NCBI RefSeq assembly: GCF_021919345.1
Contig: NZ_CP089293.1
Span: forward strand, 806,001 to 870,000
Reading direction: 5' to 3'
Length of the DNA: 64,000 nt
DNA from: Paenarthrobacter nicotinovorans
GTDB taxonomy: Bacteria > Actinomycetota > Actinomycetes > Actinomycetales > Micrococcaceae
Below the pieces are notes generated by a model. That model saw only the letters and a program-made list of their open reading frames with translations. It searched no databases and was not told the origin of the DNA. The translations under genes were made by a program, and so were the position numbers. Position 1 is the first letter of the stretch. Each line of letters opens with the position of its first letter. This document shows, piece after piece, positions 18,388 through 29,000 of the stretch.

Positions 18388-18891
18388 ATGAACCGCAGCC
18401 GCAGCAAACTCGTGGCATTCGCGGGTTTGGTGATCGCCGTCGTCGTGCTGGTGGTCGCGATGGTGGGCGGAGGCGCGCTGACGGCGCCCTCTTCCACACC
18501 AGGGGGAGGCGTCCAAACCACGACGCCGTCCGCAGGCTTGGTGCCGACCTCACCCGCCGCCGTGCCAGGCCGGACGACGGCGGCGGCAGCTGTGGAGAAC
18601 CCGTCGGGCCTGCCGTCGATCAATGCCTCCCAACTGCCGAAGGAAGCCCGCCAAACCCTGGCCCTCATCGCCAAAGGCGGCCCGTATCCCTACGACCGGG
18701 ACGGCGTGAACTTCGGCAATTTCGAGGGCCTGCTGCCCAAGAAGTCCGGCGGCTTTTACAAGGAGTACACCGTGCCCACCCCGGGAGAGTCGGATCGCGG
18801 CGCACGGCGGATCATTGTTGGCAAGGACGCTGCGAAGTACTACACGCCGGATCATTACGAGTCGTTCAAGTTCATCGTCGAGGACAAATAG
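18388..18891 (+). CDS. Secreted guanyl-specific ribonuclease (barnase/RNase Sa-like)
   Basis: The protein (167 aa) has an N-terminal membrane or signal segment (about 9-31), a Ser/Thr/Pro/Gly linker and a C-terminal domain of about 90 residues resembling the N1/T1 microbial ribonucleases. That domain contains FGNFEGLLP, YKEYTVPTPGESDRGARRII with the expected general-base Glu and Arg, and YYTPDHYESFKFI with the catalytic histidine. The gene for a barstar-like inhibitor follows 21 nt later. The pair looks like an extracellular nuclease with its cytoplasmic immunity protein. Confidence 0.88.
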   Translation: MNRSRSKLVAFAGLVIAVVVLVVAMVGGGALTAPSSTPGGGVQTTTPSAGLVPTSPAAVPGRTTAAAAVENPSGLPSINASQLPKEARQTLALIAKGGPYPYDRDGVNFGNFEGLLPKKSGGFYKEYTVPTPGESDRGARRIIVGKDAAKYYTPDHYESFKFIVEDK

Positions 18892-18912
18892 TCGAAGACA
18901 ACAGAGGAGCCC

Positions 18913-19272
18913 ATGAAGATCTACTCAGCCGACACCTGGACCATGGAGGAACTGCAGGAGCAGCTATCCGACGCAGGCCGCAGGACTGTACTGGTCCCAC
19001 CCGCAACCACCAAGCAGACAGTCCTTGAGGTCTTCGGCCAGGTCCTGGATTTCCCCGAGTACTACGGCGTGAACCTGGATGCCCTGAACGATTCCCTCCA
19101 CGACTACGCGGATGCCCTGTCGGAGGACGACGGCAGCCCCGTCACGATGATCTGGCAGGTCCCCGCGGCATACCGCACGGATCGCTCCTTCGGTGTCGTC
19201 TGCGAGATCCTGCAAGACGCAGAGCGCTACGCCGGCCGCGACCTGGCAGTCATTGCGGTGTTCGAAAACTAA
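18913..19272 (+). CDS. Barstar-family ribonuclease inhibitor
   Basis: This 119-residue acidic protein matches barstar: an LDFPEYYGVNLDALNDSLHDY core (residues about 47-67), with the acidic helix that plugs the barnase active site. It lacks a signal peptide, so it should stay in the cytoplasm. The ATG has an AGGAG site, and the gene is in an operon with the secreted ribonuclease. The expected role is to protect the producing cell. Confidence 0.9.
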   Translation: MKIYSADTWTMEELQEQLSDAGRRTVLVPPATTKQTVLEVFGQVLDFPEYYGVNLDALNDSLHDYADALSEDDGSPVTMIWQVPAAYRTDRSFGVVCEILQDAERYAGRDLAVIAVFEN

Positions 19273-19399
19273 CCCGCGAACCCGCCCGGGTCCTGCGGGC
19301 CCCACTGGGCAACAGCGGTCCGGCAGCGCTCGTCACAGCGACGAAGGAGCAGCGCGCAGCGGATCAGTGTTGCCCAGCGGGTCAGCCACGTTATTGCGC

Positions 19400-22024
19400 T
19401 TAGGCGTTCGCGATCAAACCAAGTTCGGCCTTGGAAGCCAGCGCGGAGTGCTTCGGGAACACGCGGACGGTGTAGCCGAAGGAGCCCGAACGGTTGATGA
19501 CCAGCGATCCGTTGAAGAGGTGCCGCCCGTTGCCGAGGTCCTCCACTGAGTCCAGTTCCGCCACTACGATGTCTTCGAGTTCGTCGGATTCCTCAGCGCG
19601 GCCGAAGGCCACCTCCACGGAGACATCGTCCGGAGTCAGGTTGTTCAGGGCGACGTAGGCGTTGACCTGGAGGCTGTCGCCGACCTGGGGTTCCTCGGAC
19701 ACACCGACGGAGTCCACGTGTTCCACTACGACCTCGGGCCATGCGCTGCGCACCTTGGACGTCCAGGCTGCGAGCTCCTTGGCTTCCTTGAATGATTCCG
19801 CAACCGCCCGGCGTCCGGAGACGGCGGCGGGGCAGTAGAGGTTGTTGACGTAGTCGTGCAGCATCCGCTCGGCGGAGACGGCCGGGCCGAGGTTGGCGAG
19901 GGTGTGCTTGATCATGGACACCCAGTGGGTCGGCACGGTTTCCTGGCTGGACTCGGACGGGCCTGCTGCTCCTGCGCCCTGGGCGACGGTGGTGCCGTAG
20001 AAGCGTGGTGCCACTTGGGTTTCCAGGAGCTCGTACAGTGCCGAGGCTTCGATGTCGTCGCGTTCGTCGGCGGATGCGCCGTTGTTGGCCGTCGGGATGG
20101 CCCAGCCGTTTTCGCCGTCGTACATCTCGTCCCACCAGCCGTCCAGGACGGAGAGGTTGAGGGAGCCGTTGATGGCGGCCTTCATGCCGGACGTGCCGCA
20201 GGCTTCGAGCGGGCGCAGCGGGTTGTTGAGCCAGACGTCGCAGCCGGGGAACAGGGTGCGTGCCATGGCGATGTCGTAGTTCGGCAGGAACACGATCCGG
20301 TGCCGGACCTCGGGGTCGTCGGTGAAGTGGACCAGGTCCTGGATCATCTTCTTGCCGGCGTCGTCGGCAGGGTGTGACTTGCCGGCGATGACCAGCTGGA
20401 TGGGATGCTTCGGATCCAGCAGCAGGGCCTTCAACCGGGCGGGGTCGCGCAGCATGAGGGTGAGCCTCTTGTACGTGGGTACCCGGCGTGCGAAGCCGAT
20501 GGTGAGTACGTCCGGATCCAGGACGGAGTCCGTCCAACCGAGCTCGGCATCGGCGGCGCCGCGCTTTTTCCACGAAGCCCGGAGCCGGCGTCGGACGTCC
20601 TCGATGAGCTGTGCCCGCAGTTCGCGCCGGAGGCTCCAGACGTCCTCGTCGCTGACGTTGTAGGCCAGGTCCCAGCGTCCCATCGCCTCAGCTTCGGCGC
20701 CGAACTGGTGCCGGGCCAGGGAGGAGATCCGGGGGTCCACCCAGGTGGGGACGTGGACGCCGTTGGTCACGGAGGTGATGGGAATTTCGGAATGGTCGAA
20801 TCCCGGCCACAGGCCGGAGAACATTTCGCGGGAGACCACGCCGTGGAGCTTTGCCACACCGTTGGCGCGCTGCGCCAGGCGCAGGCCCATCACGGCCATG
20901 TTGAACACGGAGGGGTTGCCGCCGTCGTAGTTTTCGCGGCCGAGTTCCAGGATGCGTTCGGTGGGGACGGCAGGTGCCAGTCCGGCGTCGAAGAAGTGCT
21001 TGATCTGGAGGGACTCAAAACGGTCGATCCCGGCCGGCACCGGCGTGTGCGTCGTGAAAACGGTGGACGCACGGCCGGCTGCGAGGGCTTCGTCCCAGGT
21101 GAGGGGCTCGTTGGGGTCGGACATGGCTTCCTGGATGCGTTCGATCCCCAGGAACCCTGCGTGGCCTTCGTTGGTGTGGAAGACCTCGGGCGCGGGCGTG
21201 CCGGTGAGTGCCTGGTAGACGCGCAGGGCCTTGACCCCGCCCATGCCCAGCAGGAGTTCCTGCTGCAGGCGGTGGTCGCCGCCGCCGCCGTAGAGGCGGT
21301 CGGTGATGCCGCGGGCGGCTTCATCGTTCGACGGGACGTTGGAGTCCAGCAGCAGCAGCGGAACGCGTCCGACGTCGGCACGCCACACGTGCGCGTGAAG
21401 CTCGCGGCCGTTGGGCAGCGGGAGGGAGATCTGCACCGGCTTGCCTTGGGCGCCGTCCTTGGCCGGGTGGCGGAGCAGGGTCAGGGGGAGACCATCGGGG
21501 TCCAGCACGGGGTAGGTTTCCTGCTGCCATGCATCGCGGGACAGTGACTGCTTGAAGTAGCCGGCCTGGTAGAGGAGCCCGACGCCGATCAGGGGCACAC
21601 CGAGGTCGGAGGCGGCTTTGAGGTGGTCGCCGGCGAGGATGCCGAGGCCGCCGGAGTACTGGGGGAGAACTTCGGTGATGCCGAATTCGGGGGAGAAGTA
21701 GGCGATGCAGGCCGGTGCATCTTCGCCGAGGCCCTGGTACCAGCGCGGTTCGCTGAGGTAGCGGTCCAGGTCGGCTGCGGCGTGCTGTACGCGGTCCACT
21801 ACCTCGCCGTTGTTGGCCAGGTCCTGTAGCTGCTCGCGGCTGATTGATCCCAGGAGAGCGATGGGGTCGTGCTGCGAGGCCTCCCAAAGAGCCGGGTTAA
21901 GGCTCGCGAAAAGTTCCCTTGTTGGCCGGTGCCAGGACCAGCGCAAATTGGTCGCCAATCGGGCCAGCGGCCGGATGGGCTCGGGGAGGACGGTACGGAC
22001 TGTAAACCTTCGAATAGCCTTCAC
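19400..22024 (-). CDS. glgP: Alpha-glucan phosphorylase
   Basis: The enzyme (874 aa) releases glucose-1-phosphate from glycogen or maltodextrin. It belongs to the actinobacterial type with an N-terminal DUF3417-like segment (TNLRWSWHRPTRELFASLNPALW). The catalytic core has EFGITEVLPQYSGGLGILAGDHLK, HTNEGHAGF and the PLP-binding region EACGTSGMKAAINGSLNLS. The GTG start at 22024 matches the family start (KAIRRFTVR); ATG 22066 would add 14 unlikely residues. It is divergent from glgE, so breakdown and GlgE-type synthesis share one control region. Confidence 0.94.
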   Translation of the reverse strand: MKAIRRFTVRTVLPEPIRPLARLATNLRWSWHRPTRELFASLNPALWEASQHDPIALLGSISREQLQDLANNGEVVDRVQHAAADLDRYLSEPRWYQGLGEDAPACIAYFSPEFGITEVLPQYSGGLGILAGDHLKAASDLGVPLIGVGLLYQAGYFKQSLSRDAWQQETYPVLDPDGLPLTLLRHPAKDGAQGKPVQISLPLPNGRELHAHVWRADVGRVPLLLLDSNVPSNDEAARGITDRLYGGGGDHRLQQELLLGMGGVKALRVYQALTGTPAPEVFHTNEGHAGFLGIERIQEAMSDPNEPLTWDEALAAGRASTVFTTHTPVPAGIDRFESLQIKHFFDAGLAPAVPTERILELGRENYDGGNPSVFNMAVMGLRLAQRANGVAKLHGVVSREMFSGLWPGFDHSEIPITSVTNGVHVPTWVDPRISSLARHQFGAEAEAMGRWDLAYNVSDEDVWSLRRELRAQLIEDVRRRLRASWKKRGAADAELGWTDSVLDPDVLTIGFARRVPTYKRLTLMLRDPARLKALLLDPKHPIQLVIAGKSHPADDAGKKMIQDLVHFTDDPEVRHRIVFLPNYDIAMARTLFPGCDVWLNNPLRPLEACGTSGMKAAINGSLNLSVLDGWWDEMYDGENGWAIPTANNGASADERDDIEASALYELLETQVAPRFYGTTVAQGAGAAGPSESSQETVPTHWVSMIKHTLANLGPAVSAERMLHDYVNNLYCPAAVSGRRAVAESFKEAKELAAWTSKVRSAWPEVVVEHVDSVGVSEEPQVGDSLQVNAYVALNNLTPDDVSVEVAFGRAEESDELEDIVVAELDSVEDLGNGRHLFNGSLVINRSGSFGYTVRVFPKHSALASKAELGLIANA

Positions 22025-22155
22025 GAGCGCCACACTAACGGACTCCCATGGCAGTCGGAACTGCATTGGGTTTCTTTTAGGTAAAAGTCATCTTGCGTCA
22101 AGGAGAAACCTCGTTTGCTTAGCATTCTGTGATTTTTGTCGCTAACGTCGTGGTT

Positions 22156-24234
22156 GTGACGAAAACTGCGCGAACCACCACCGTTCTGAATTCCAAGACG
22201 ACCTCGGACATCACCGCCGGCCTTCGCTTCGGGCGGTTCCCCATCACTGCCGTGCAGCCGGTGGTTGAGGGTGGCCGTTTCCCCGCGAAAGCGTTGCCTG
22301 GCGAGGATCTGGTGGTCGGAGCCACCGTCTTCCGAGAGGGGCATGACCAGCTGGGCGTCTCCGCCGTGCTTCTCGATCCCCGGGGCAGGGAGCGCCAGCG
22401 CGTGCGACTGCACCCGGCCCAAGGCGAGCAGTGGAAGGGGCTGGACCGCTGGGAGGGCCTGATCACCCCCAGCGGCACCGGCGCCTGGTCCTTCGTCATT
22501 GAGGCATGGCATGACCGCTACGGCACCTGGCACCACAATGCCGAGGTGAAGGTCGCCGCGGGCATTGACGTTGAGTTGATGCTCGCCGAAGGCGCAGCCC
22601 TCCTCGCGGGAGCAGCCGACGACGCCGGTCGCACCGGCGCTGAAAAGCGCACCCTGCGTGCCGCTTCCGTCGTGCTTTCCGATACCACCAAGACAGCCGA
22701 GGAGCGCCTTGGCGCCGGCTTCAGCCCTGAGGTGCTGGCCGCCGTCGGGCGTCTTCCCATCCGCGAGCTGGTGACCGTTTCGGAGCGCTTTCCGCTTCAA
22801 GTGGAGCGCGACCTGGCGGGGCGTGGTTCCTGGTACGAGTTCTTCCCGCGCTCTGAAGGCGCCGTCCTGGACCACTCCACCGGGGTGTGGACGTCCGGCA
22901 ACTTCCGCACGGCGGCCAAGAGGCTCGACGCCGTCGCGGACATGGGCTTCGACGTCATCTACCTGCCGCCCATCCACCCGATCGGTTTCCAGCACCGCAA
23001 GGGCCGTAACAACACCTTGACCCCGGGGCCGCAGGATCCCGGTTCGCCATGGGCCATTGGTTCCAAGGACGGCGGACACGACGCCATTCACCCGGAGCTC
23101 GGAACCTTCGAGGACTTTGACGCTTTCGTGGCCCGGGCCAATGAGCTTGGCCTGGAAGTGGCCCTGGATTTGGCGTTGCAGGCAGCTCCGGACCACCCCT
23201 GGGTCACGTCAAACCCGGAATGGTTCACCACCCGCGTGGACGGCTCGATCGCCTACGCCGAGAACCCGCCAAAGAAGTACCAGGACATCTACCCCCTGAA
23301 CTTCGACAACGACCCCGCAGGCCTCTCCAAGGAGATCCTGCGCATCGTGCAGTTGTGGATCAGCCACGGGGTCAAGATTTTCCGTGTGGACAACCCGCAC
23401 ACCAAGCCGGTGTGGTTCTGGGAATGGCTGATCGGCAAGATCAATAAGAAGAACCCCGAAGTCGTATTCCTTGCAGAGGCCTTCACACGCCCGCCCATGA
23501 TGCATGCCTTGGGCCGGGCCGGATTCCAGCAGTCCTACACGTACTTCACCTGGCGGAACACCAAGACCGAGCTGGAGGAGTACTTCCACGAAGTCAGCCA
23601 CGTGAGCCCGGCATACTTCCGTCCGAACTTCTTCGTCAACACCCCGGACATCCTTACCGAGTACCTGCAGTACGGCGGACCCGCGGCCTTCCGCATCCGG
23701 GCCGTCCTTGCAGCGACGGCCAGCCCGCTGTGGGGCGTCTACGCCGGCTACGAGCTGTACGAACACGTGGCCCGTCCCGGCGCGGAAGAGTACATCGACA
23801 ACGAGAAGTACGAGTACAAAGCCCGGGACTGGGACGGTGCCGCCGAATCCGGCCGGACGCTGGCCCCGTACATCACACGCCTGAACACCATCCGCAAGGA
23901 CCACTTGGCGCTGGGGGACCTGCAGAACCTGACCATCCACCGCAGCACCGATGACGCCACGATCGTCTACTCCAAGCACAAGACGTTGGCTGACGGTACT
24001 AAGGACACCTTGATCATGGTGGTCAACGTGGATCCGCACAGTGCCCGTGAAAGCACCGTTTCACTGGATCTGGCGGCCTTGGACCTTGACCCGGCCGATC
24101 TCAACGAAGACGGGCTCTTCCGTGTTGACGACCTCATCAGCGGCCAGAGCTGGTGGTGGGGCGAGCATAACTATGTCCGCCTCGATGCCCACGTTGAACC
24201 GGCACACGTCCTGAGCATCCGGAGGCAGCCTTAG
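22156..24234 (+). CDS. glgE: Alpha-1,4-glucan:maltose-1-phosphate maltosyltransferase
   Basis: This GH13_3 enzyme (692 aa) extends glucan with maltosyl units from maltose-1-phosphate. The diagnostic NPPKKYQDIYPLNFDND is present. The nucleophile is Asp412 in FRVDNPHTKPVWFWEWL and the acid Glu441 in FLAEAFTRP, 29 residues apart as in characterised GlgE. GTG 22156 is chosen because a TAACGT box lies 7 nt upstream (22143-22148) and no ribosome site exists. It overlaps treS by one base and heads the glgE-treS-maltokinase/glgB operon. Confidence 0.95.
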   Translation: MTKTARTTTVLNSKTTSDITAGLRFGRFPITAVQPVVEGGRFPAKALPGEDLVVGATVFREGHDQLGVSAVLLDPRGRERQRVRLHPAQGEQWKGLDRWEGLITPSGTGAWSFVIEAWHDRYGTWHHNAEVKVAAGIDVELMLAEGAALLAGAADDAGRTGAEKRTLRAASVVLSDTTKTAEERLGAGFSPEVLAAVGRLPIRELVTVSERFPLQVERDLAGRGSWYEFFPRSEGAVLDHSTGVWTSGNFRTAAKRLDAVADMGFDVIYLPPIHPIGFQHRKGRNNTLTPGPQDPGSPWAIGSKDGGHDAIHPELGTFEDFDAFVARANELGLEVALDLALQAAPDHPWVTSNPEWFTTRVDGSIAYAENPPKKYQDIYPLNFDNDPAGLSKEILRIVQLWISHGVKIFRVDNPHTKPVWFWEWLIGKINKKNPEVVFLAEAFTRPPMMHALGRAGFQQSYTYFTWRNTKTELEEYFHEVSHVSPAYFRPNFFVNTPDILTEYLQYGGPAAFRIRAVLAATASPLWGVYAGYELYEHVARPGAEEYIDNEKYEYKARDWDGAAESGRTLAPYITRLNTIRKDHLALGDLQNLTIHRSTDDATIVYSKHKTLADGTKDTLIMVVNVDPHSARESTVSLDLAALDLDPADLNEDGLFRVDDLISGQSWWWGEHNYVRLDAHVEPAHVLSIRRQP

Positions 24235-26030
24235 TGAGTTTTTCTCCGCAGAATCCCAGCCAGTACTTCACCCCGAAGAACACCTTCGAGTTGAACGCCC
24301 CCGGCCTCCAGCATGATCCGCTCTGGTACCGGAAGGCAGTCTTCTACGAGGTACTGGTGCGGGCTTTTGCGGATGCCAACGGGGATGGTTCCGGCGACTT
24401 CCAAGGCCTGATCGACAAACTGGACTACCTCCAGTGGCTGGGCGTTGACTGCCTCTGGCTGCCGCCGTTCTTCCATTCCCCGTTGCGCGATGGCGGCTAC
24501 GACATCGCGGACTACACCTCGGTACTGGACGAATTCGGTACCATCAGCGACTTCAAACGGCTGGTGGCCGAGGCTCACGCCCGTGGCGTCCGGGTGATCA
24601 TCGACCTTCCGCTGAACCACACGTCGGACCAGCACCCCTGGTTCCAGGAGTCCCGCAAGGATCCCACCGGTCCCTACGGTGATTTCTATGTGTGGAGCGA
24701 CACGGACGAGAAGTACCAGGACGCCCGCATCATCTTCGTTGACACGGAGGAATCGAACTGGACCTTCGATCCCATCCGTCGGCAGTTCTTTTGGCACCGG
24801 TTCTTCAGCCACCAGCCGGACCTGAACTTCGAAAACCCCAAGGTCATCGAGGCTCTCTACGACGTCATCAGGTTCTGGCTGGACCAGGGCATCGACGGCT
24901 TCCGGGCTGACGCCATTCCGTACCTCTTCGAAGAGGAGGGCACTAATTGCGAGAACCTGCCGGCGACCCACACCTTCCTGCAGGACCTGCGCCGGATGGT
25001 GGATGCGAACTATCCGGGCAGGGTGATCATTGCGGAGGCCAACCAGCCTCCGCACGAAGTGGTGGAGTATTTCGGGACAGAAGAAGCGCCCGAATGCCAC
25101 ATGGCCTTCCACTTCCCGATCATGCCCAGGCTGTATTACGCACTCCGTGACCAGAAAGCCGCGCCGATCATTGACACGCTGCGCGATACGCCGGAAATCC
25201 CGCGGGGTGCGCAGTGGGGTACCTTCCTGCGGAACCACGACGAGCTGACTCTGGAGATGGTGCCTGCGGAGGAGCGTGCGGCCATGCTTGGCTGGTACGC
25301 GCCGGATCCACGCATGCGGGCCAACATCGGTATCCGCCGCCGTCTGGCACCGCTCCTGGACAACTCCCGCTCCGAGATCGAGCTCATCAATGCGCTGCTG
25401 CTGTCCCTGCCCGGCAGCCCGTTCCTGTACTACGGGGACGAAATCGGCATGGGCGACAACATCTGGCTTGATGACCGCGATGCCGTCCGCACCCCCATGC
25501 AGTGGAACCCGGACCGCAACGCCGGCTTCTCTTCGGCGGACCCGGGCAAGCTGTATCTTCCGGTAATCCAGTCGCTGGTCTACAACTACAGCATGGCCAA
25601 CGTCGAGGCCGAAGCCGCACACTCAGGCTCCCTGCTCCGGTGGACCCGGCAGATCCTTAGTGTCCGGAAGAACCACCCGGTATTCGGCTTGGGCGGTTTC
25701 CGGCACATCGAGGCCGACCACGAGGTGGTGCTGGCCTACGTCCGTGAGCTTCCCGCAGGAAACCCGGAAGGGGAAGACGCGGAAACCATTCTCTGTGTCT
25801 TCAACCTCTCGCAGCACCCGGTCGCGGCAACGTTGGATATTCCCGAGTTCGCAGGCCGCGGCTTGCGCGATATTTTTGGCGGCCAGCCTTTCCCGGCCGT
25901 CGGTGACAACGGTCACCTGACCGTGATGCTGGGCAGCCACAGCTTCTACTGGCTGCGGGTACGCTCGGCATTTTCGAATCCCTCGTCGCCTTTTACCCAG
26001 GCGATTCCAGTGGTGACCTCCAAAGGATGA
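24234..26030 (+). CDS. treS: Trehalose synthase (maltose isomerase)
   Basis: The protein (598 aa) converts trehalose and maltose into each other by intramolecular transglycosylation. GH13 motifs are IIDLPLNHTSDQHPWF, GIDGFRADAIPYLFEEEGTNCENLP, VIIAEANQPP and LRNHDEL. The FEEEGTNCENLP stretch and MQWNPDRNAGFS are typical of TreS rather than alpha-glucosidase. The GTG start overlaps the glgE TAG by one base. In the GlgE pathway TreS supplies maltose for the maltokinase encoded next. Confidence 0.95.
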   Translation: MSFSPQNPSQYFTPKNTFELNAPGLQHDPLWYRKAVFYEVLVRAFADANGDGSGDFQGLIDKLDYLQWLGVDCLWLPPFFHSPLRDGGYDIADYTSVLDEFGTISDFKRLVAEAHARGVRVIIDLPLNHTSDQHPWFQESRKDPTGPYGDFYVWSDTDEKYQDARIIFVDTEESNWTFDPIRRQFFWHRFFSHQPDLNFENPKVIEALYDVIRFWLDQGIDGFRADAIPYLFEEEGTNCENLPATHTFLQDLRRMVDANYPGRVIIAEANQPPHEVVEYFGTEEAPECHMAFHFPIMPRLYYALRDQKAAPIIDTLRDTPEIPRGAQWGTFLRNHDELTLEMVPAEERAAMLGWYAPDPRMRANIGIRRRLAPLLDNSRSEIELINALLLSLPGSPFLYYGDEIGMGDNIWLDDRDAVRTPMQWNPDRNAGFSSADPGKLYLPVIQSLVYNYSMANVEAEAAHSGSLLRWTRQILSVRKNHPVFGLGGFRHIEADHEVVLAYVRELPAGNPEGEDAETILCVFNLSQHPVAATLDIPEFAGRGLRDIFGGQPFPAVGDNGHLTVMLGSHSFYWLRVRSAFSNPSSPFTQAIPVVTSKG

Positions 26031-26031
26031 G

Positions 26032-29000
26032 ATGAACAAGGAAAACTTGAACCCCTCCATTGAAGGACTTCTGCGGACCTGGCTTCCCGGCAAACGCTGG
26101 TTCCCGGTCAAGAGCCCCGACTTCGCGTTGGAGCAGGTGGGCGGCTTCAGACTTCAGGGCAGCGGCGACGCTGTGTTGGAGGTCCTGGTGCTGGCCGTCA
26201 CCCACCGGACGGCCGACGGCGGTCCCCGGACCGATGTGGTCCAGGTGCCGTTGAGCTTCCACAGCCAACCGCTTGTGGATGCGCCTTCGGCGCTTTTGGG
26301 CGAGTACACGGATCCGGAACTGGGCCTTCGTTTGGTGTACGACGCCGTTTACGACTCCGAATTCGTCACGGCGTGGCTGCAGCTCATGCGCAGCGAAGGG
26401 AATGTTGGTTCAGCCCGCGGCCACCTCACCCGTGGCCGCATCCCGCTTCCGGAAAACCCAGTGTCCGTGCGGGTCCTTTCCGGCGAACAGTCCAACACGT
26501 CCGTCATTATCGACGACGGTGACTCGGCGGCGATCGTCAAGATCTTCCGGGTGCTTTCGCCCGGCCGGAATCCCGAGGTTGAGCTGGGTGCGGCGCTGAC
26601 CGCTGCAGGGACCAGCGAGGTTCCCGCGACGCTGGGCTGGATCACGGGCTCGTGGAATGAACCGGCGTCGAAAGACGGTGCAGTGGCCACAGGTGAGCTG
26701 ACAGTCGCGCACGAATTCCTGCTCGGCGGCCTGGACGCCTGGCGTCTGGCTGTTGATGCCGCCGCGGCCGGCAACGACTTCACGGCTGAAGCGCGGGGAC
26801 TCGGCAACGCCACCGCCACGGTTCACGCCAGGCTGGCGGAAACCTTCGGCACCCATGACGGCCAGGAGCAGGGCCCGGACATCATCGCCACTGTTGCCCG
26901 GCGGGTCCGGCAGTCGTGGGCTGAGGCGGCGTCCGCCGTCGGGCCCTATGACGCAAACCTTGAAGAACTGCTGGCGGCCCTGGAGCCCCGGGCCGTGGGA
27001 CAGCTGCAGCGCGTCCACGGTGATCTCCACCTGGGCCAGATCCTGCGGGTTGCCGGTAACGGGGCGCAACCGGGCCGCTGGGCGATCCTGGACTTTGAGG
27101 GCGAGCCGCTGCGGACGATCGACGAGCGGAACACCCCTGATCTTCCGCTCCGCGATGTCACCGGCATGTTGCGCTCGTTCGACTACGCCGCCGGTGCCGC
27201 GACCAGGGAGAATCCTGACGCTCAGGTACCGGAGACCTGGGTGGATGACTGTGCTGCCGCCTTCCTTGAGGGGTACAGCGAAGTCACCCCGGGAACCATT
27301 GACCTCCAGTCGCCGCTCTTTGTGGCATTGTGGCTGGACAAGGCCTTATACGAGGTGGTGTACGAGCTGCGTAACCGGCCCGACTGGTTGTCGATACCGG
27401 TGAATGCATCCCGACGGATCCTCGACAACACAAGCCGCGGCAAGCATGCGGCAGCAACAGCGGAAGGTAATGACATGACTGGCTCAGCACGTACCGAACG
27501 GCCCCGAGTTCCCTTGCACGTGGACTCCGAGACCTTGGAACGCGTGGCGGCCGGCGCTTACCACGCGCCGCATTCGGTCCTTGGCGCCCACCTCGATGAC
27601 CACGGCCACGTGACCATCAGGACAGTGAAGCACCTGGCCAAGTCCGTCACCGTGGTGACGGAGACCGGCCGCACCCCCATGGAACACGAGTCGCACGGAG
27701 TATGGACTGCGGTCCTGGAACCGCTGCAGGCCGGGCATGTGCCGGACTACCGTTTGGAAGTGGTGTACGACGTCGAACCCGTCACCATCGATGACCCCTA
27801 CCACTACCTGCCCACTGTGGGTGAGGTTGACCTGCACCTGATCGGCGAAGGCCGCCACGAACGGCTCTGGGATGTCCTGGGTGCGCACGTCCAGCACTAC
27901 CGGTCCGCCTTGAGCGACGTGGATGGTGTTTCCTTCGCTGTGTGGGCGCCGAATGCGCAGGCTGTCCGCGTGAAGGGTGACTTCAACGGTTGGGACGGAC
28001 GCTCGCACGGAATGCGCTCGCTGGGGTCCTCGGGCGTCTGGGAGCTCTTCATTCCAGGTGTTGTAGCAGGGGCGTGCTACAAATACGAGATCCTGACCAA
28101 GGCGGGTCAGTGGATCGAGAAAGCCGACCCGCTGGCCTTCGGGACCGAGGTCCCTCCGCTCACGGCATCGCGGGTAGTGGACGCCAGCTACCGCTTCAAA
28201 GACGCGGACTGGATGGCTGCCCGGGCCAAGCGGGATCCGCACAACTCGCCCATGAGCGTCTACGAAGTCCACCTGGGCTCCTGGCGGTTGGGTCTGGGCT
28301 ATAAGGAACTTGCCAAGGAACTCGTCGAGTACGTGAAGTGGCTTGGCTTCACCCACGTTGAATTCATGCCCGTCGCCGAGCACCCGTTCGGCGGCTCATG
28401 GGGTTACCAAGTGACGTCATACTTTGCCCCGACCTCACGCTTCGGGCACCCGGATGAGTTCCGGTTCCTGGTGGACTCGCTCCATCAGGCCGGTATCGGC
28501 GTCCTTCTGGACTGGGTCCCTGCCCACTTCCCCAAGGATTCCTGGGCCCTGGCCCAGTTCGACGGCCAGCCGTTGTACGAGCACTCCGATCCGGCGCTGG
28601 GCGAACACCCGGACTGGGGCACGCTGATTTTCGACTTCGGCCGCAGCGAGGTCCGGAACTTCCTGGTGGCCAACGCGCTGTATTGGCTGGAGGAGTTCCA
28701 CATTGACGGCTTGCGCGTGGACGCCGTGGCCTCCATGATCTACCTCGACTACTCCCGCGAGGAGGGTCAGTGGCGCCCGAACAAGTTCGGCGGCAGGGAG
28801 AACCTGGAAGCCATCTCCTTCATGCAGGAAGTCAACGCGACGGTCTACAAGTCACACCCCGGCGCTATCGTCATTGCCGAGGAGTCCACCGCATTCCCCG
28901 GCGTTACGGCACCCACCAACCACGGCGGTCTGGGCTTTGGCCTGAAGTGGAACATGGGCTGGATGCACGACTCCCTGAAGTACATCTCCGAAGACCCCAT

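Noticed and set aside
19302..19385. Inverted repeat GGGCAACA / TGTTGCCC as a terminator between the barstar-like gene and glgP
   Set aside because: The pairing is about 11 bp with a long loop of roughly 60 nt and no T run, too weak to call.
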